From Pontivivens nitratireducens (GTDB lineage Bacteria; Pseudomonadota; Alphaproteobacteria; Rhodobacterales; Rhodobacteraceae): DNA of 49,190 bases. The notes beneath the pieces are model-generated. The model had not been told where the DNA came from. It made no database searches and saw only the letters and a program-made list of their open reading frames with translations. Shown here in pieces: positions 8,674 to 18,023 of this stretch. Position numbers and translations under genes: made by a program. Within the stretch, counting starts at the first letter, position 1, and each line of letters begins with the position of its first letter. Location: contig NZ_JACJUQ010000016.1 of NCBI RefSeq assembly GCF_014235845.1, positions 1 to 49,190 on the forward strand, in the 5' to 3' direction.

Positions 8674-9777
8674 ATGGCGCGCGACAAGGCCGATATTATC
8701 GTGGTGGGGGCGGGAATCTTCGGTTTGTGGACCGCATATGCGGCGTTGGCGCGGGGATTGAGTGTGTTGGTGTTGGAGGCCGGACCTCAGGTCGGCCACG
8801 GGGCCAGCGGCGGCATCGTGGGGGCCCTGGCACCGCATATGCCCGAACGCTGGGGGGACAAGAAACAGTTTCAGTTCGAAGCTCTGACCGGTTTGGACGA
8901 CGCCCTGAAAACCGTCGAACGTGAGAGCGGCCTGCCCACCGGCTATGGCCGCGTTGGTCGGCTGGTGCCTCTGATGGACGATATCGGACGGGAGCGGGCG
9001 CTTTCGCGGATCGCGGATGCGAAGGAAAACTGGGGCACGGCGGCGCGTATGCAGATCTTGCCACCAGATGCCTTTCCCGACTGGCTGCATCCCCAGGCAG
9101 CCCCTGCGGGCATCGTGCATGACGACCTGACGGGACGGTTGCACCCCCATCTGACGTGCCTCGCACTGGCGGAAGCGATCCGTCGCGGCGGCGGAGTGAT
9201 TGAGACCGGGTGCACCGTAACCGCCGTACATTCAGGCAGCGTACAGACGGATCAAGGGACGCGTCAGGCGCAGGCAATCGTTCTGGCCGCAGGTGTGGCG
9301 GGCTTCGATCTGCTGTCACCTTTGGTTGGGGAGGTTCCGGGCCGGGCGGAGAAAGGTCAGGCCGCTCTGCTCGACATGGATATGAAGGACGTGCCGCTGA
9401 TCTATGCGGATGGATTGTACCTGATCGGACATGCGGGCGGTGGCGTCGCCATCGGGGCAACCAGTGAGCGGCATTTTGAAGGTGTCGGTCCTGACGCTCT
9501 GCTGGACGATGTGATCGCACGGGCCTGCGCCATCAGTCCGCATCTTGCGCAAGCGCGGGTCGTGCGCCGGTGGGCAGGACTGCGCCCGCGCGCCAATGGT
9601 CGCGACCCCATGCTCGGCGGGGTGCCGGGGACCACGGGAATTTATGCCGCACTGGGCGCATTCAAGATCGGGTTCGGTATCGGACAGAAGGTCGGGCAGG
9701 TTCTGGTGGATGAAATCATGGAAGGTCGGATCGAGATGCCAGACAGTTTTCGCGTTGCCGCGCATCTGAGGCGGTGA
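8674..9777 (+). CDS. FAD-dependent oxidoreductase, probable MnmC oxidase half
   Basis: 367 aa DAO-family flavoprotein. The N-terminal dinucleotide fold is DIIVVGAGIFGLW, and GASGGIVGALAPHMP follows, comparable to the GASGN..GALYP segment of the MnmC C-terminal domain. The FAD-binding C-terminal part reads WAGLRPRANGRDPMLG and GAFKIGFGIG. It is divergent from mnmD, so oxidation of cmnm5s2U to nm5s2U is the obvious role. A generic D-amino-acid or glycine oxidase remains possible. ATG 8674 is preferred to GTG 8662 because AGGTGG sits at normal spacing. Bases 9778-9973 downstream hold no gene. Confidence 0.75.
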   Translation: MARDKADIIVVGAGIFGLWTAYAALARGLSVLVLEAGPQVGHGASGGIVGALAPHMPERWGDKKQFQFEALTGLDDALKTVERESGLPTGYGRVGRLVPLMDDIGRERALSRIADAKENWGTAARMQILPPDAFPDWLHPQAAPAGIVHDDLTGRLHPHLTCLALAEAIRRGGGVIETGCTVTAVHSGSVQTDQGTRQAQAIVLAAGVAGFDLLSPLVGEVPGRAEKGQAALLDMDMKDVPLIYADGLYLIGHAGGGVAIGATSERHFEGVGPDALLDDVIARACAISPHLAQARVVRRWAGLRPRANGRDPMLGGVPGTTGIYAALGAFKIGFGIGQKVGQVLVDEIMEGRIEMPDSFRVAAHLRR

Positions 9778-9973
9778 CACATATTTTCGGTACCTCAGAT
9801 CGAAGGGGAACGCCCGCTCGGGATCGCGCGGGAACCGTTCGCCTGAAGCAGATAGACTCAGCGTATAAATCCGGCGGATGAACGTATCCGCGACGGTGCG
9901 ATTTTCGCAAAGGCGACGGCATAAGCCGCTGGAGCATCAGCCAGCGCCCGTCCCGTACCCGAGGCGGGCGACC

Positions 9974-10708
9974 TCAGGCGGCCGACTTGATAAGTCCTGA
10001 ACCCAAACCCTGAATCGCCGCGCTGACCCGGTCATTCACGCCCAGCTTTTGATAGATCCGGCGCATATACGCATCCACCGTATAGCTGGAGATCGACAGG
10101 ATATCCGCGATGGAGCTGTTGCTCTTGCCACGCGCGACCCATGACAGAACCTCCTGCTCACGCCGGGAGAGGGGAGCGGCGGATTGGGCCTCCATCTCGC
10201 AATAACGGTGGTGGGTCAGCTGGCACGCCCACTGCACCACGCGCAGATCACGCCGATTGCCTTCATCGCAGTCAATGTGCAGACCCAGACCGAAATAGCC
10301 GTTGCGACCGTTCGGACCGAAAACCTGCACCGCGTAGCCGTCGCCTTCGACCTGGCTGTCCAGCTCGTCGAGGAATTTCTGCTCGACCTCCGTCAGCTTG
10401 CGCATGTCCGGCAGGGACGACCAGCAGAACGGCAATGAGCGGTTCATCGCGGTCGACGCTATCGGGTCGATTTGCCACAACTTGTTCTCGATATAGTGGT
10501 TCACCCAGGAGTCCGGGTAGCCATTCGTCCTGATCGTCAGGGCATCATCCGACGTTACCCAGGCAAATGGCATGACATGATAGCTGGCCTTGTCGAAGTT
10601 ATGTCTGTCAAAGAAGGCGATACAGGCCTGCCAGACATCATCCGAAGTGTCGCAGGCCGCCAACTTCTGCATGTAGTCTTCAACCGCAGCAAGTGTAACC
10701 TGTTTCAT
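9974..10708 (-). CDS. LuxR-family regulator with autoinducer-binding domain, solo
   Basis: 244 aa from ATG 10708 (GGAGGAG upstream). Residues about 15-165 match the autoinducer-binding domain: Trp68, Tyr72 and Asp81 in NGYPDSWVNHYIENKLWQIDP and Trp96 in PFCWSS fit the conserved acyl-homoserine-lactone pocket. Residues 180-238 are the LuxR helix-turn-helix (LSRREQEVLSWVARGKSNSSI then YTVDAYMRRIYQKLGV). No luxI synthase lies in the window, so this is a solo or is served by a distant synthase. It is flanked by non-coding DNA on both sides and is monocistronic. The ligand may be an AHL or another signal. Confidence 0.85.
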   Translation of the reverse strand: MKQVTLAAVEDYMQKLAACDTSDDVWQACIAFFDRHNFDKASYHVMPFAWVTSDDALTIRTNGYPDSWVNHYIENKLWQIDPIASTAMNRSLPFCWSSLPDMRKLTEVEQKFLDELDSQVEGDGYAVQVFGPNGRNGYFGLGLHIDCDEGNRRDLRVVQWACQLTHHRYCEMEAQSAAPLSRREQEVLSWVARGKSNSSIADILSISSYTVDAYMRRIYQKLGVNDRVSAAIQGLGSGLIKSAA

Positions 10709-11013
10709 TTCTCGCTCCTCCATGCGTATCGTCGCATGACGGAACAATCCCTGATTTACACCTTTCGTTCCATTTTCTGCCCAGAATTTGCGGCGTAGTA
10801 TTGGTAACGCATTCGCGGGACGTGGAAAAACTTATTTTTTTCCGTGGTTTGTGTGACGCAATGACGCATCGGCTCGAAGGCGGCGCTGCGGCCCGGTGAT
10901 CCGGGTAAAGATGATTTCAGTGCCGCCAAATTCTGCCTGAGGATCACGAGGGTGAAGCCCTAAGGCTGCAAATCAGGTATCTGTGAGCCGGTTGCGAAAA
11001 AGAGCCGGGCATG
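10709..11013. other. Intergenic region upstream of the luxR solo
   Basis: About 305 bases between the luxR start and the gap terminator. It should carry the luxR promoter on the minus strand. It is more AT-rich around 10740-10850, including a T-run near 10832-10840. I see no convincing gene, lux-box palindrome or RNA in it. Confidence 0.4.
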
Positions 11014-11041
11014 AAAAAGGGCGCACCGGTCGGGTGCGCCC
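11014..11041 (-). terminator. Rho-independent terminator of gap
   Basis: GGGCGCACC (11019-11027) pairs perfectly with GGTGCGCCC (11033-11041) around a 5-base loop. On the minus strand the hairpin is followed by five T (complement of 11014-11018). It begins 24 bases after the gap stop codon. Confidence 0.9.
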
Positions 11042-11065
11042 TGAGAACTTTTGGATGGGGTGCCC

Positions 11066-12061
11066 TTACAGCGACGCCATCTTGACCGCCGTGTCGGCCA
11101 TGCGGTTCGAGAAACCCCATTCGTTGTCATACCACGTCAGGATGCGGACCATGGTCCCCTCCAGCACCTTGGTTTGATCCATGTGGAAGATCGAGGAATG
11201 CGGATCGTGGTTGAAGTCCACGGACACCAGGCTTTCGTCAGTGTAGCCCAGGACCCCCTTGAGACGGCCATCGGCGGCCTCACGGATGGCGGCGTTAACT
11301 TCCTCGATGGTGGTGGCGCGGCTCGCCTCGAAGGTCAGATCGACGACGGAGACGTTGGGCGTCGGCACACGGATCGCGACGCCGTCCAGCTTGCCCGCCA
11401 GTTCCGGCAGAACCAGACCCACGGCCTTCGCCGCGCCGGTTGAGGTTGGGATCATGCTGAGGGCGGCGGCGCGGGCGCGATACAAATCCTTGTGCATCGT
11501 GTCCAGCGTCGGCTGATCGCCGGTATAGGAGTGGATCGTGGTCATGAAGCCCTTGGTGATGCCCACCGCCTGATTCAGCACGTCCGCGACGGGGCTGAGG
11601 CAGTTCGTGGTGCACGATGCGTTCGAGACGACCAGATCGTCCGCCGTCAGCGTCTCATGATTCACACCGTAGACGATGGTCTTGTCCGCATTCGCGCCGG
11701 GGGCGGAAATCAAAACCTTCTTCGAGCCGTTCTTGAGGTGGATCGCCGCCTTGTCACGTGCGGTGAAGATGCCGGTGCATTCCAGCGCCACATCCACGTC
11801 GGACCAGGGCAGTTCCTCGGGGTTGCGAATGGCGGTTACCCGGATCGGGCCGCGGCCCACGTCGATGGTGTCGCCGTCCACGGTCACGGTGGCGGGAAAC
11901 CGACCGTGCACGCTGTCATAGCGCAACAGGTGGGCGTTCGTCTCGACCGGACCCAGATCGTTGATCGCCACGACTTCGATATCGGTGCGTCCGCTCTCGA
12001 TGATACCGCGCAATACGTTGCGTCCGATGCGACCGAAGCCGTTGATGGCTACCTTGACCAT
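11066..12061 (-). CDS. gap: Glyceraldehyde-3-phosphate dehydrogenase, type I
   Basis: 331 aa cytoplasmic enzyme oxidising glyceraldehyde 3-phosphate to 1,3-bisphosphoglycerate. The NAD-binding fold begins [15 protein letters not shown]. Asp35 in AINDLG is the residue that favours NAD. The catalytic pair is Cys150 (SNASCTTNC) and His177 (TIHSYTGDQ). GAGGAG precedes the ATG; the open frame upstream of 12061 is non-coding. It has its own strong terminator and a 103-base gap to purN, so it is probably a single-gene unit. With edd-eda nearby it gives the lower half of a hexose route through Entner-Doudoroff. Confidence 0.97.
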   Translation of the reverse strand: MVKVAINGFGRIGRNVLRGIIESGRTDIEVVAINDLGPVETNAHLLRYDSVHGRFPATVTVDGDTIDVGRGPIRVTAIRNPEELPWSDVDVALECTGIFTARDKAAIHLKNGSKKVLISAPGANADKTIVYGVNHETLTADDLVVSNASCTTNCLSPVADVLNQAVGITKGFMTTIHSYTGDQPTLDTMHKDLYRARAAALSMIPTSTGAAKAVGLVLPELAGKLDGVAIRVPTPNVSVVDLTFEASRATTIEEVNAAIREAADGRLKGVLGYTDESLVSVDFNHDPHSSIFHMDQTKVLEGTMVRILTWYDNEWGFSNRMADTAVKMASL

Positions 12062-12164
12062 GAAACTCTCCTCATGTTGTCCCGTGACGCCACGTCGCGG
12101 GTATTGGGGGCGGGTGTTGGGGGGATAGATACCAGTCGCGCGCCCCGTGTCCAGTCCGAGGCGC

Positions 12165-12761
12165 TCAAACCGCGCCCAGCGACAGGCGGGGAACGTGATC
12201 GGCGCACAGTTCGGACAGGACGGCGGGGTACAGTCGGTGTTCCTGCACCAGAACCTTCGCGGCCAGTGTCTCGGGGGTGTCGGCCGGCGTGACGGGTACG
12301 GTTGCCTGACCGTAGATCGGGCCGTCGTCCAGCTCCGCCGTGACGCCGTGAACGGTGCAGCCATGCACGGCTACGCCCGCTTCGATGGCGCGGCGATGGG
12401 TGTGAAGCCCCCGGAACAGCGGCAGGAGCGATGGGTGGATGTTGATCATCCGACCTTCCCACTTTGCCGTGAAGCCCGGCGTCAGAATGCGCATGAAACC
12501 GGCAAGGCAGATGATGTCGGGCCGCGCGTCGATCAGGGCATCATGCAGCGCGGCGTCGAAATCCTCGCGCTTGGCGTAATCGACATGCGGAAGGACCTTC
12601 GTGGGAACATCGCGCGCGGCGGCCTTGGCGATGCCGCCGGCGTCAACCTTGTTGGACAGGACGAGGACCGGTTGCGCGTCGATCGCCCCGTCACGCATTC
12701 CGTCCAGAAGGCGCAGCATGTTCGAGCCGCCGCCGCTGATCAGGATCGCGACACGTTTCAC
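12165..12761 (-). CDS. purN: Phosphoribosylglycinamide formyltransferase (GART)
   Basis: 198 aa, third step of purine synthesis: transfer of formyl from 10-formyl-THF to GAR. The substrate loop is ISGGGSN. The catalytic Asn107 and His109 lie in NIHPSLLP, and the Asp of LDDGP (146) completes the site. The start overlaps the purM stop by four bases (ATGA), so the two are translationally coupled, as in many proteobacteria. It consumes the formyl-THF pool, which ties it loosely to the C1 genes at 30-33 kb. Confidence 0.96.
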   Translation of the reverse strand: MKRVAILISGGGSNMLRLLDGMRDGAIDAQPVLVLSNKVDAGGIAKAAARDVPTKVLPHVDYAKREDFDAALHDALIDARPDIICLAGFMRILTPGFTAKWEGRMINIHPSLLPLFRGLHTHRRAIEAGVAVHGCTVHGVTAELDDGPIYGQATVPVTPADTPETLAAKVLVQEHRLYPAVLSELCADHVPRLSLGAV

Positions 12762-13786
12762 CGCAGCGATCCGGTATAGGAGACACCCTCACCCGTGACG
12801 ACCTCCCCCAGATGCAGGACGTTTTCGCCGTGATCCTCCAGCGCGGCGGTGACATTCTCTACCGCGCCCTCCGCCACAATCAGGACCATGCCGACACCGC
12901 AGTTAAAGGTTTTCAGCGCCTCTGCCTGATCCAGATCGGCCTTGGATATCAGCCAATCCAGAATCGGGGGCAGGGTGATTGCGTCGAGGTTCACCCGCAC
13001 GCCGCAATCCTTTGGCAGGGCGCGCGGCAGGTTTTCCGTCAGACCGCCGCCGGTAATGTGAGCCAGCGCGTGAACGCCGCCCTCGCGGATCGCGGACAGA
13101 GCCTGCTTTACGTAAAGGCGCGTGGGCGTCAGCAAGGCCTCACCCAGCGTTCCGTCACCGAACGGTGCGTCCCAGCCCAGGCCCGCATCCGCCACAATCC
13201 GGCGCACCAGACTGTAGCCGTTGGAATGCACGCCTGACGATTCCAGACCCAGCAGCACGTTACCGACACCGACACCGGCGGGCAGGGCGGTGCCACGCTC
13301 CATCGCGCCGACGCTGAAACCCGCAAGGTCGAAATCGCCGTCATGATACATGCCCGGCATTTCCGCCGTCTCACCGCCGATCAGTGCACAACCCGACAGG
13401 CGGCAGCCCTCTGCGATGCCCTGAACCACTTGCGCGGCTTCCTCGACGTTCAGCTTGCCGGTGGCGAAATAATCGAGGAAGAACAGCGGCTCCGCTCCCT
13501 GACAGATCAGATCGTTGACGCACATCGCCACCAGGTCAATGCCCACGCCCGCCACATGGCCGGTGTCGATGGCGATGCGCAGCTTGGTGCCGACCCCGTC
13601 GGTCGCGGCGACCAGAACCGGGTCGGAATAACCCGCCGCCTTCAGATCGAACAGACCGCCGAAACCGCCCAGACCGGCCATTACGCCCGCGCGGTCCGTG
13701 GACTTCGCCGCAGGCTTGATCCGGTCGACGAGCGCATTGCCCGCATCGATATCCACACCGGCTGCGGCATAGGTCAGTTTGCTCAT
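12758..13786 (-). CDS. purM: Phosphoribosylformylglycinamidine cyclo-ligase (AIR synthetase)
   Basis: 342 aa ATP-dependent enzyme closing the imidazole ring, fifth step of purine synthesis. It begins [20 protein letters not shown], as expected for Pur[31 protein letters not shown] and [14 protein letters not shown] are the standard nucleotide- and phosphate-binding segments. Full length. First gene of purM-purN; the ATGA overlap with purN is at 12758-12761. Confidence 0.97.
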   Translation of the reverse strand: MSKLTYAAAGVDIDAGNALVDRIKPAAKSTDRAGVMAGLGGFGGLFDLKAAGYSDPVLVAATDGVGTKLRIAIDTGHVAGVGIDLVAMCVNDLICQGAEPLFFLDYFATGKLNVEEAAQVVQGIAEGCRLSGCALIGGETAEMPGMYHDGDFDLAGFSVGAMERGTALPAGVGVGNVLLGLESSGVHSNGYSLVRRIVADAGLGWDAPFGDGTLGEALLTPTRLYVKQALSAIREGGVHALAHITGGGLTENLPRALPKDCGVRVNLDAITLPPILDWLISKADLDQAEALKTFNCGVGMVLIVAEGAVENVTAALEDHGENVLHLGEVVTGEGVSYTGSLR

Positions 13787-13843
13787 GGCGCCCTCGCTCA
13801 GATTGCTTGGCGACCGTTTAGCGGCGGCGGCGGGGGCTGTCCA

Positions 13844-14269
13844 TCACTTCACCTTCAATACCCGCTTTGCGTACAGGACCAGGAAGTAGCGATTGATGAA
13901 AATGACCACGACGGTGAACAGGGCCAGCCCCATGGCCAGAATCGCCGCAAGGCTCCACGTGACGGGCCCGCCCATGCTGGCCAGATACAGCAAAGTGGCC
14001 AATATCTCGAACGCCAGGGCGGCGATGGCGGCAACGATCGACCAGCGCCATGCCTGATCCGATGGGGGAACGACGCCGCGTTCCCTCGCCCACTTCTCAC
14101 CCACCTTCATAGCTGCAAGCATTGGCGGTATCGCGGCCATCGCACCTCCGCCCACCGCCACGCCGAAGATCAGGCTCAGCGCGTTCAGCACAACGATACA
14201 GCCGATCACGCCGACCAGCAGCCAGATCATATAGGTCCCCAGATAGGGGGTGCGGGGGGTGGTGGACAT
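13844..14269 (-). CDS. Small integral membrane protein (ABZJ_00895-like), hypothetical
   Basis: 141 aa from ATG 14269, which has AAGGAGAG upstream. I count about four hydrophobic segments: residues near 12-35, 38-52 (Gly/Ala-rich, GVAVGGGAMAAIPPML), 75-95 and 105-130. A short cytoplasmic-looking charged stretch with KVGEKWARERG lies between the second and third. The segment pattern resembles the conserved ABZJ_00895 family, whose function is unknown. It lies 57 bases downstream of the divergently oriented purM promoter side and upstream of the tRNA on the other strand. No partner is obvious. Confidence 0.65.
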   Translation of the reverse strand: MSTTPRTPYLGTYMIWLLVGVIGCIVVLNALSLIFGVAVGGGAMAAIPPMLAAMKVGEKWARERGVVPPSDQAWRWSIVAAIAALAFEILATLLYLASMGGPVTWSLAAILAMGLALFTVVVIFINRYFLVLYAKRVLKVK

Positions 14270-14376
14270 CGGCTCTCCTTCGGTTCGTGGGACCTTAGCC
14301 CGGCTGGTGGGCAGGCTCAACGACGCGATCATGCTTGACGCCCGTGCCCGGTCTGGTATCCGTCGGACCGCTGCGG

Positions 14377-14453
14377 GGGCCTGTAGCTCAACTGGTTAGA
14401 GCAGAGCGCTCATAACGCTTTGGTTGCGGGTTCAAGTCCTGCCGGGCCTACCA
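14377..14453 (+). tRNA. tRNA with anticodon CAT, probably tRNA-Ile2 (lysidine type)
   Basis: 77 nt including an encoded CCA (14451-14453). The acceptor stem starts GGGCCTG, the D-arm is TAGCTCA..GGTTAGAGC, and the anticodon CAT (14411-14413) is in the loop CTCATAA with a CGC/GCG stem. The T-arm carries GGTTCAAGTCC and the discriminator is A. Pairs C4-G69 and C5-G68 are those TilS uses to pick tRNA-Ile2 over elongator tRNA-Met, so Ile (AUA) is preferred, but Met is not excluded. It is not the initiator: positions 1 and 72 form a G.U pair and the anticodon stem lacks the three G-C pairs. Confidence 0.9.
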
Positions 14454-14489
14454 TGCAGCCTTTCGCCATTGAAATGTTGAGGTTTTTTG

Positions 14490-14513
14490 GTCCACGTGTT
14501 TGGCACGTGGGAC
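14490..14513. other. Hairpin downstream of the tRNA
   Basis: CCACGTG (14492-14498) and CACGTGG (14504-14510) form a perfect 7-bp stem with a TTTGG loop. It lies between the tRNA and a convergent lipoprotein gene. There is a T-run before but none after it on the plus strand, so it is not a textbook intrinsic terminator. It could still end tRNA transcription. Confidence 0.3.
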
Positions 14514-14604
14514 AGTTTGGGCCGAACCGCGTCGTGTTCCGATTTCGGGTGGCTAACGCCGAAGCGTCGTGCTCGCGTTCTGCGCTAACCGGTCGTTGTC
14601 GCGT

Positions 14605-15078
14605 TTATCCCCGGGTCAGGGCAACGGGGCGCATCACTTCGTTCCTGAAATGAGCACCGCGCAGAATCGCGCCGTCCAGCGCGTAGATCGCACGACTGCC
14701 ATCGGGCAGTTCCAGTTCCAGCACACCCTCCGCATCCACATGCCCCGTCACACGCCGCGCGGTCGGCGGGGCCACTGCGCTGGCCCCGGTGGCGAATGTC
14801 GCGGTGACGCTGCCATCGGTGGCGATCTGTTCGACGGTCAGGGCGTGGCAGGCCCCGGTATCGCCCCACACGCCATCGACCCAGCGTCCCAGCAGCGCCG
14901 ATTGGGTGGCGGGAATTCCGGCATAGCCGATACCGGCCTCACCACCCGCCAATGTGGGGACACCACATCCCGCACGCGGGCTGACATGAGCGGAGAGGCT
15001 GCGCGGATCCGGCCGGTCCTGACCGGGGGGCGTACATGCGATCATCAAGGTCAGGGGAAGGAAGAAAGCGATCCGCAT
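14605..15078 (-). CDS. Small lipoprotein, hypothetical
   Basis: 157 aa from ATG 15078. The N-terminus MRIAFFLPLTLMIACTPP is a lipoprotein signal with Cys15 as the acylated residue (lipobox MIAC). The mature part includes GCGVPTLAGGEAGIGYAG and an Ala/Val-rich, probably beta-rich C-terminal half (SRAIYALDGAILRGAHF). I do not recognise the family. It is downstream of eda on the same strand with an 88-base gap and a weak ribosome site, so co-transcription with edd-eda is possible but not evident. Confidence 0.65.
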   Translation of the reverse strand: MRIAFFLPLTLMIACTPPGQDRPDPRSLSAHVSPRAGCGVPTLAGGEAGIGYAGIPATQSALLGRWVDGVWGDTGACHALTVEQIATDGSVTATFATGASAVAPPTARRVTGHVDAEGVLELELPDGSRAIYALDGAILRGAHFRNEVMRPVALTRG

Positions 15079-15166
15079 GGGCAATCCCGGCTGTTGCATC
15101 GAACGTGACCCTATCGCCCCGCCCCCGATGCGCCAAGCCCCCAGGTGCGGGGGCTGGCATCTGGTG

Positions 15167-15802
15167 TCAGCGATTGCCCAGTGTCGCCGCCGTATTGCGC
15201 GCAATCTGCTCGATCGCGTCCCAATCCCCGGCGATCATGTGATGCACGGGGGCGACCCAGCTGCCGCCCACGGTGATGACATTGGGCAGGTCCAGATAAT
15301 CCTTCGCATTGTCGAGGCTGACACCGCCGGTTGGGCAGAACTTCACGTCGGGCAGCGGGCTCGACAGCGCCTTGAGCATCGGCGCGCCGCCGGCCGCCGA
15401 AGCCGGGAAGAACTTGAGCACCTCATGCCCCTGATCGGCGAGCCTCATCGCCTCGGTCGGGGTGGCGCAGCCGGGAAGGAACGGGAACTTGTTCGTGGCG
15501 ACGGCCTGCATCAGCGCATCGGGCGCGCCGGGGGACACGCCGAAGGCGCAGCCGGCCTTCAGACAGGCATCGACATCCGCCGGGGTTCGCAGCGTGCCAG
15601 CGCCGACGATGGCGCCTGGAACATTGGCGATGATCTCGCGGATCGCGTCCAGTGCCACGGGGGTGCGCAGCGTCACCTCCAGCACCTTGATGCCGCCAGC
15701 CACCAGCGCCTGCGCCAGTGGAACGGCATGGGCGATATCCTCGATGACGATGACCGGGATCATCGGGGCGGAACGGGCGAGATCGTAGGTGGACAGGGTC
15801 AT
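15167..15802 (-). CDS. eda: 2-dehydro-3-deoxy-phosphogluconate (KDPG) aldolase
   Basis: 211 aa class I aldolase splitting KDPG into pyruvate and glyceraldehyde 3-phosphate, the second Entner-Doudoroff step. The general base Glu42 is in LEVTLRT and the Schiff-base Lys130 in EVLKFFPAS. GAGTL and GCATPTEA are the usual phosphate- and pyruvate-contact segments. ATG 15802 is chosen because everything upstream is the edd-eda spacer. It follows edd by 64 bases on the same strand. Its glyceraldehyde 3-phosphate product is the substrate of gap, which lies 3 kb away. Confidence 0.96.
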   Translation of the reverse strand: MTLSTYDLARSAPMIPVIVIEDIAHAVPLAQALVAGGIKVLEVTLRTPVALDAIREIIANVPGAIVGAGTLRTPADVDACLKAGCAFGVSPGAPDALMQAVATNKFPFLPGCATPTEAMRLADQGHEVLKFFPASAAGGAPMLKALSSPLPDVKFCPTGGVSLDNAKDYLDLPNVITVGGSWVAPVHHMIAGDWDAIEQIARNTAATLGNR

Positions 15803-15866
15803 TGTGTTTCCTTGCGCTTTCGGAAGTCTTGCGATTTTCCCGCCGGGGGCACCGGCGGGAACGACA

Positions 15867-17690
15867 TCATGCGACGGGTTCGGGGTGCAGGACGCTGGCG
15901 CCGCCAGCGGCACGGCCGACATTCTGGCGAAACGTCTCGAACAACTCCCGCCCGATGCCGAAGGAATTGCCGGTCAGATCGGCGGTCACGACCTCACGCG
16001 CTTCCAGATCGACGCCGATCACCTCCAGCGTACCGGCCTCACCATCGACGCGCAGGATGTCACCGTCGCGCAGCCGGGCGATGGCCCCGCCATCGGCGGC
16101 CTCGGGGCTGAGGTGAATGGCGGCGGGCACCTTGCCCGATGCGCCGGACATGCGGCCATCGGTGACGAGGGCGACCTTGAACCCCTTGTCCTGCAAGACG
16201 CCCAGCGGCGGGGTGAGGGAGTGCAGTTCGGGCATTCCGTTCGCCTTCGGGCCCTGAAAGCGCACGACGACGATCACGTCCCGGTTCAATTCCCCGGCCT
16301 GAAAGGCGGTTTTCACGTCCTCCTGCGAGTGGAAAATGCGGGCAGGGGCCTCAACCACCCGGCGCTCCGGCTTCACGGCGGAGGTCTTGATGACGGCGGT
16401 GCCGAGATTGCCGCGCAGCAGGGTCAGACCGCCGGTTTTCTGGAACGGGGCGGAAACGGGGCGCAGGATCATGTCATTGCCGGATTTCTCCGGTGCCTCC
16501 ACCCACTCGATCTCACCGCTCTGGATGGTGGGTTCCTTGGTGTAATGGTGCAGGCCGCGCCCGACGATGGTCAGCACGTCGTCGTGGACCAGCCCCTCGG
16601 ACAGCAGCTCACGGATCATGTATTGCAGGCCGCCCGCCGCGTGGAACTGGTTCACATCGGCCAGACCGTTGGGATAGACCTTTGCCATCGAGGGCGTGAC
16701 GGAGGAGATGTCGCTCATGTCCTCCCACGTGATGGCGATGCCCGCCGCGCGCGCCATGGCAACCATGTGCAGAATCAGATTGGTCGAGCCGCCGGTGGCG
16801 TTCAGCCCGACCATGCCGTTGACGAATGCCTTTTCGTTCAGAACCTCACCCACCGGCGTGAACGCGTTGCCGCCTGCGGTGATCTGCAACGCCCGCTTGG
16901 TGGCGGCGGTGGTCAGGGCCTCGCGCAGGTCGGTGTCGGGATTGACGAAGGAGGCGCCGGGCAGGTGCAGGCCCATGAACTCCATCAGCATCTGGTTGGT
17001 GTTTGCCGTGCCGTAGAAGGTGCAGGTGCCTGGCGAGTGGTAGGAGGCCATCTCCGCCTTCATCAACTCATCCCGGCCAACCTCGCCCTTGGCGAATTGC
17101 TGGCGCACGGCGGCCTTCTCATCATTGGGAAGGCCCGACGGCATCGGCCCTGCGGGCACGAAGACCGACGGGATATGCCCGAACGTCGCGGCGGCGATCA
17201 CCAGACCGGGCACGATCTTGTCGCAGATGCCTAGAAACATCGCAGCGTCGAACGCATTGTGGCTGAGCCCGACCCCGGCGGCCAGCGCGATCACATCTCG
17301 TGAGAACAGCGACAACTCCATGCCCGGTTGCCCCTGCGTGACGCCGTCGCACATCGCAGGCACCCCGCCCGCGACCTGCGCCGCACCGCCCGCCGCACGG
17401 GCAGTCTGCCGGATCAGCTCGGGATAGGTTTCATAGGGCTTATGCGCCGACAGCATGTCGTTATAGGCGGTGATGATGCCGATATTCGCCACGGGCGTGA
17501 AGCTGAGGGATTCCTTGTCCTGCGGTCCGCATCCGGCGGTTACGTGCGCCATGTTTCCGCAGGACAGCGCGGTTCGATTCGGCCCCTGATCGACGGCCCG
17601 CCGCATTCGGTCCAGATAGGGTTCGCGAAGGGGCGTGGACCGTTCGACGATCCGGTCTGTTACTGCTTGAATTTCTGCACGAACCGACAT
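15867..17690 (-). CDS. edd: Phosphogluconate dehydratase
   Basis: 607 aa [4Fe-4S] dehydratase of the IlvD/Edd family converting 6-phosphogluconate to KDPG. Full length. Family segments seen are [50 protein letters not shown] and the C-terminal [23 protein letters not shown]. Cys residues in [16 protein letters not shown] and GICDK are where the cluster ligands are expected. ATG 17690 has AGGAG upstream. The frame is open a further 27 codons without a ribosome site. First gene of edd-eda, divergent from the liv operon. Confidence 0.96.
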   Translation of the reverse strand: MSVRAEIQAVTDRIVERSTPLREPYLDRMRRAVDQGPNRTALSCGNMAHVTAGCGPQDKESLSFTPVANIGIITAYNDMLSAHKPYETYPELIRQTARAAGGAAQVAGGVPAMCDGVTQGQPGMELSLFSRDVIALAAGVGLSHNAFDAAMFLGICDKIVPGLVIAAATFGHIPSVFVPAGPMPSGLPNDEKAAVRQQFAKGEVGRDELMKAEMASYHSPGTCTFYGTANTNQMLMEFMGLHLPGASFVNPDTDLREALTTAATKRALQITAGGNAFTPVGEVLNEKAFVNGMVGLNATGGSTNLILHMVAMARAAGIAITWEDMSDISSVTPSMAKVYPNGLADVNQFHAAGGLQYMIRELLSEGLVHDDVLTIVGRGLHHYTKEPTIQSGEIEWVEAPEKSGNDMILRPVSAPFQKTGGLTLLRGNLGTAVIKTSAVKPERRVVEAPARIFHSQEDVKTAFQAGELNRDVIVVVRFQGPKANGMPELHSLTPPLGVLQDKGFKVALVTDGRMSGASGKVPAAIHLSPEAADGGAIARLRDGDILRVDGEAGTLEVIGVDLEAREVVTADLTGNSFGIGRELFETFRQNVGRAAGGASVLHPEPVA

Positions 17691-18023
17691 GTGGATCTCC
17701 TGTGCTCTGACACTCGGCACTTTGCCGAAGTGACTTGGGGTAAGCATAGTGCGCACATGGCAAACCCACAAGCGTTAGGGCGAATGCCCTGAGATTGGGC
17801 GAATGCTCCGCGCCCGCATTGCTACGGATGTGGATGGCTGAGAACAGTGTGCGTTTCGGAGGACTTGCACCTGTTGGGGAGCTGTAGCTCAGACAGGGTT
17901 TCCCTAACGTCACGAAACAAAAGTGCGCGATACCCTCTTGCAAACGAAAGCCTCTTTGTCATGCTCAGGTCACGGAGGCCATGGCGATTAACGACCGGGC
18001 CCCAACAGGGAGGATCGCGCAGG
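17691..18023. promoter_or_regulatory. Divergent promoter region between edd and livH
   Basis: About 330 bases shared by the edd-eda operon (minus) and the liv operon (plus). It should hold both promoters. I cannot name a regulator site with confidence. A stretch at about 17878-17900 (gctgtagctcagacagg) resembles a tRNA D-arm but lacks the matching AGAGC and any 3' half. GGGAGG at 18008-18013 serves livH. Confidence 0.4.

Noticed and set aside
8629-9231. N-terminal extension of mnmD
   Set aside because: It overlaps the divergent flavoprotein gene in antisense and would add a sequence with no domain. ATG 8628 gives the standard MnmD length.
13787-14103. Alternative short frames around the small membrane protein gene
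   Set aside because: They lack ribosome sites, and the frame at 13844-14269 has AAGGAGAG and a coherent four-segment membrane pattern.
17876-17905. tRNA-like D-arm upstream of livH
   Set aside because: Only a TAGCTCAG-type match is present. There is no AGAGC partner, anticodon stem or T-arm, so it is not a tRNA gene or a clear remnant.
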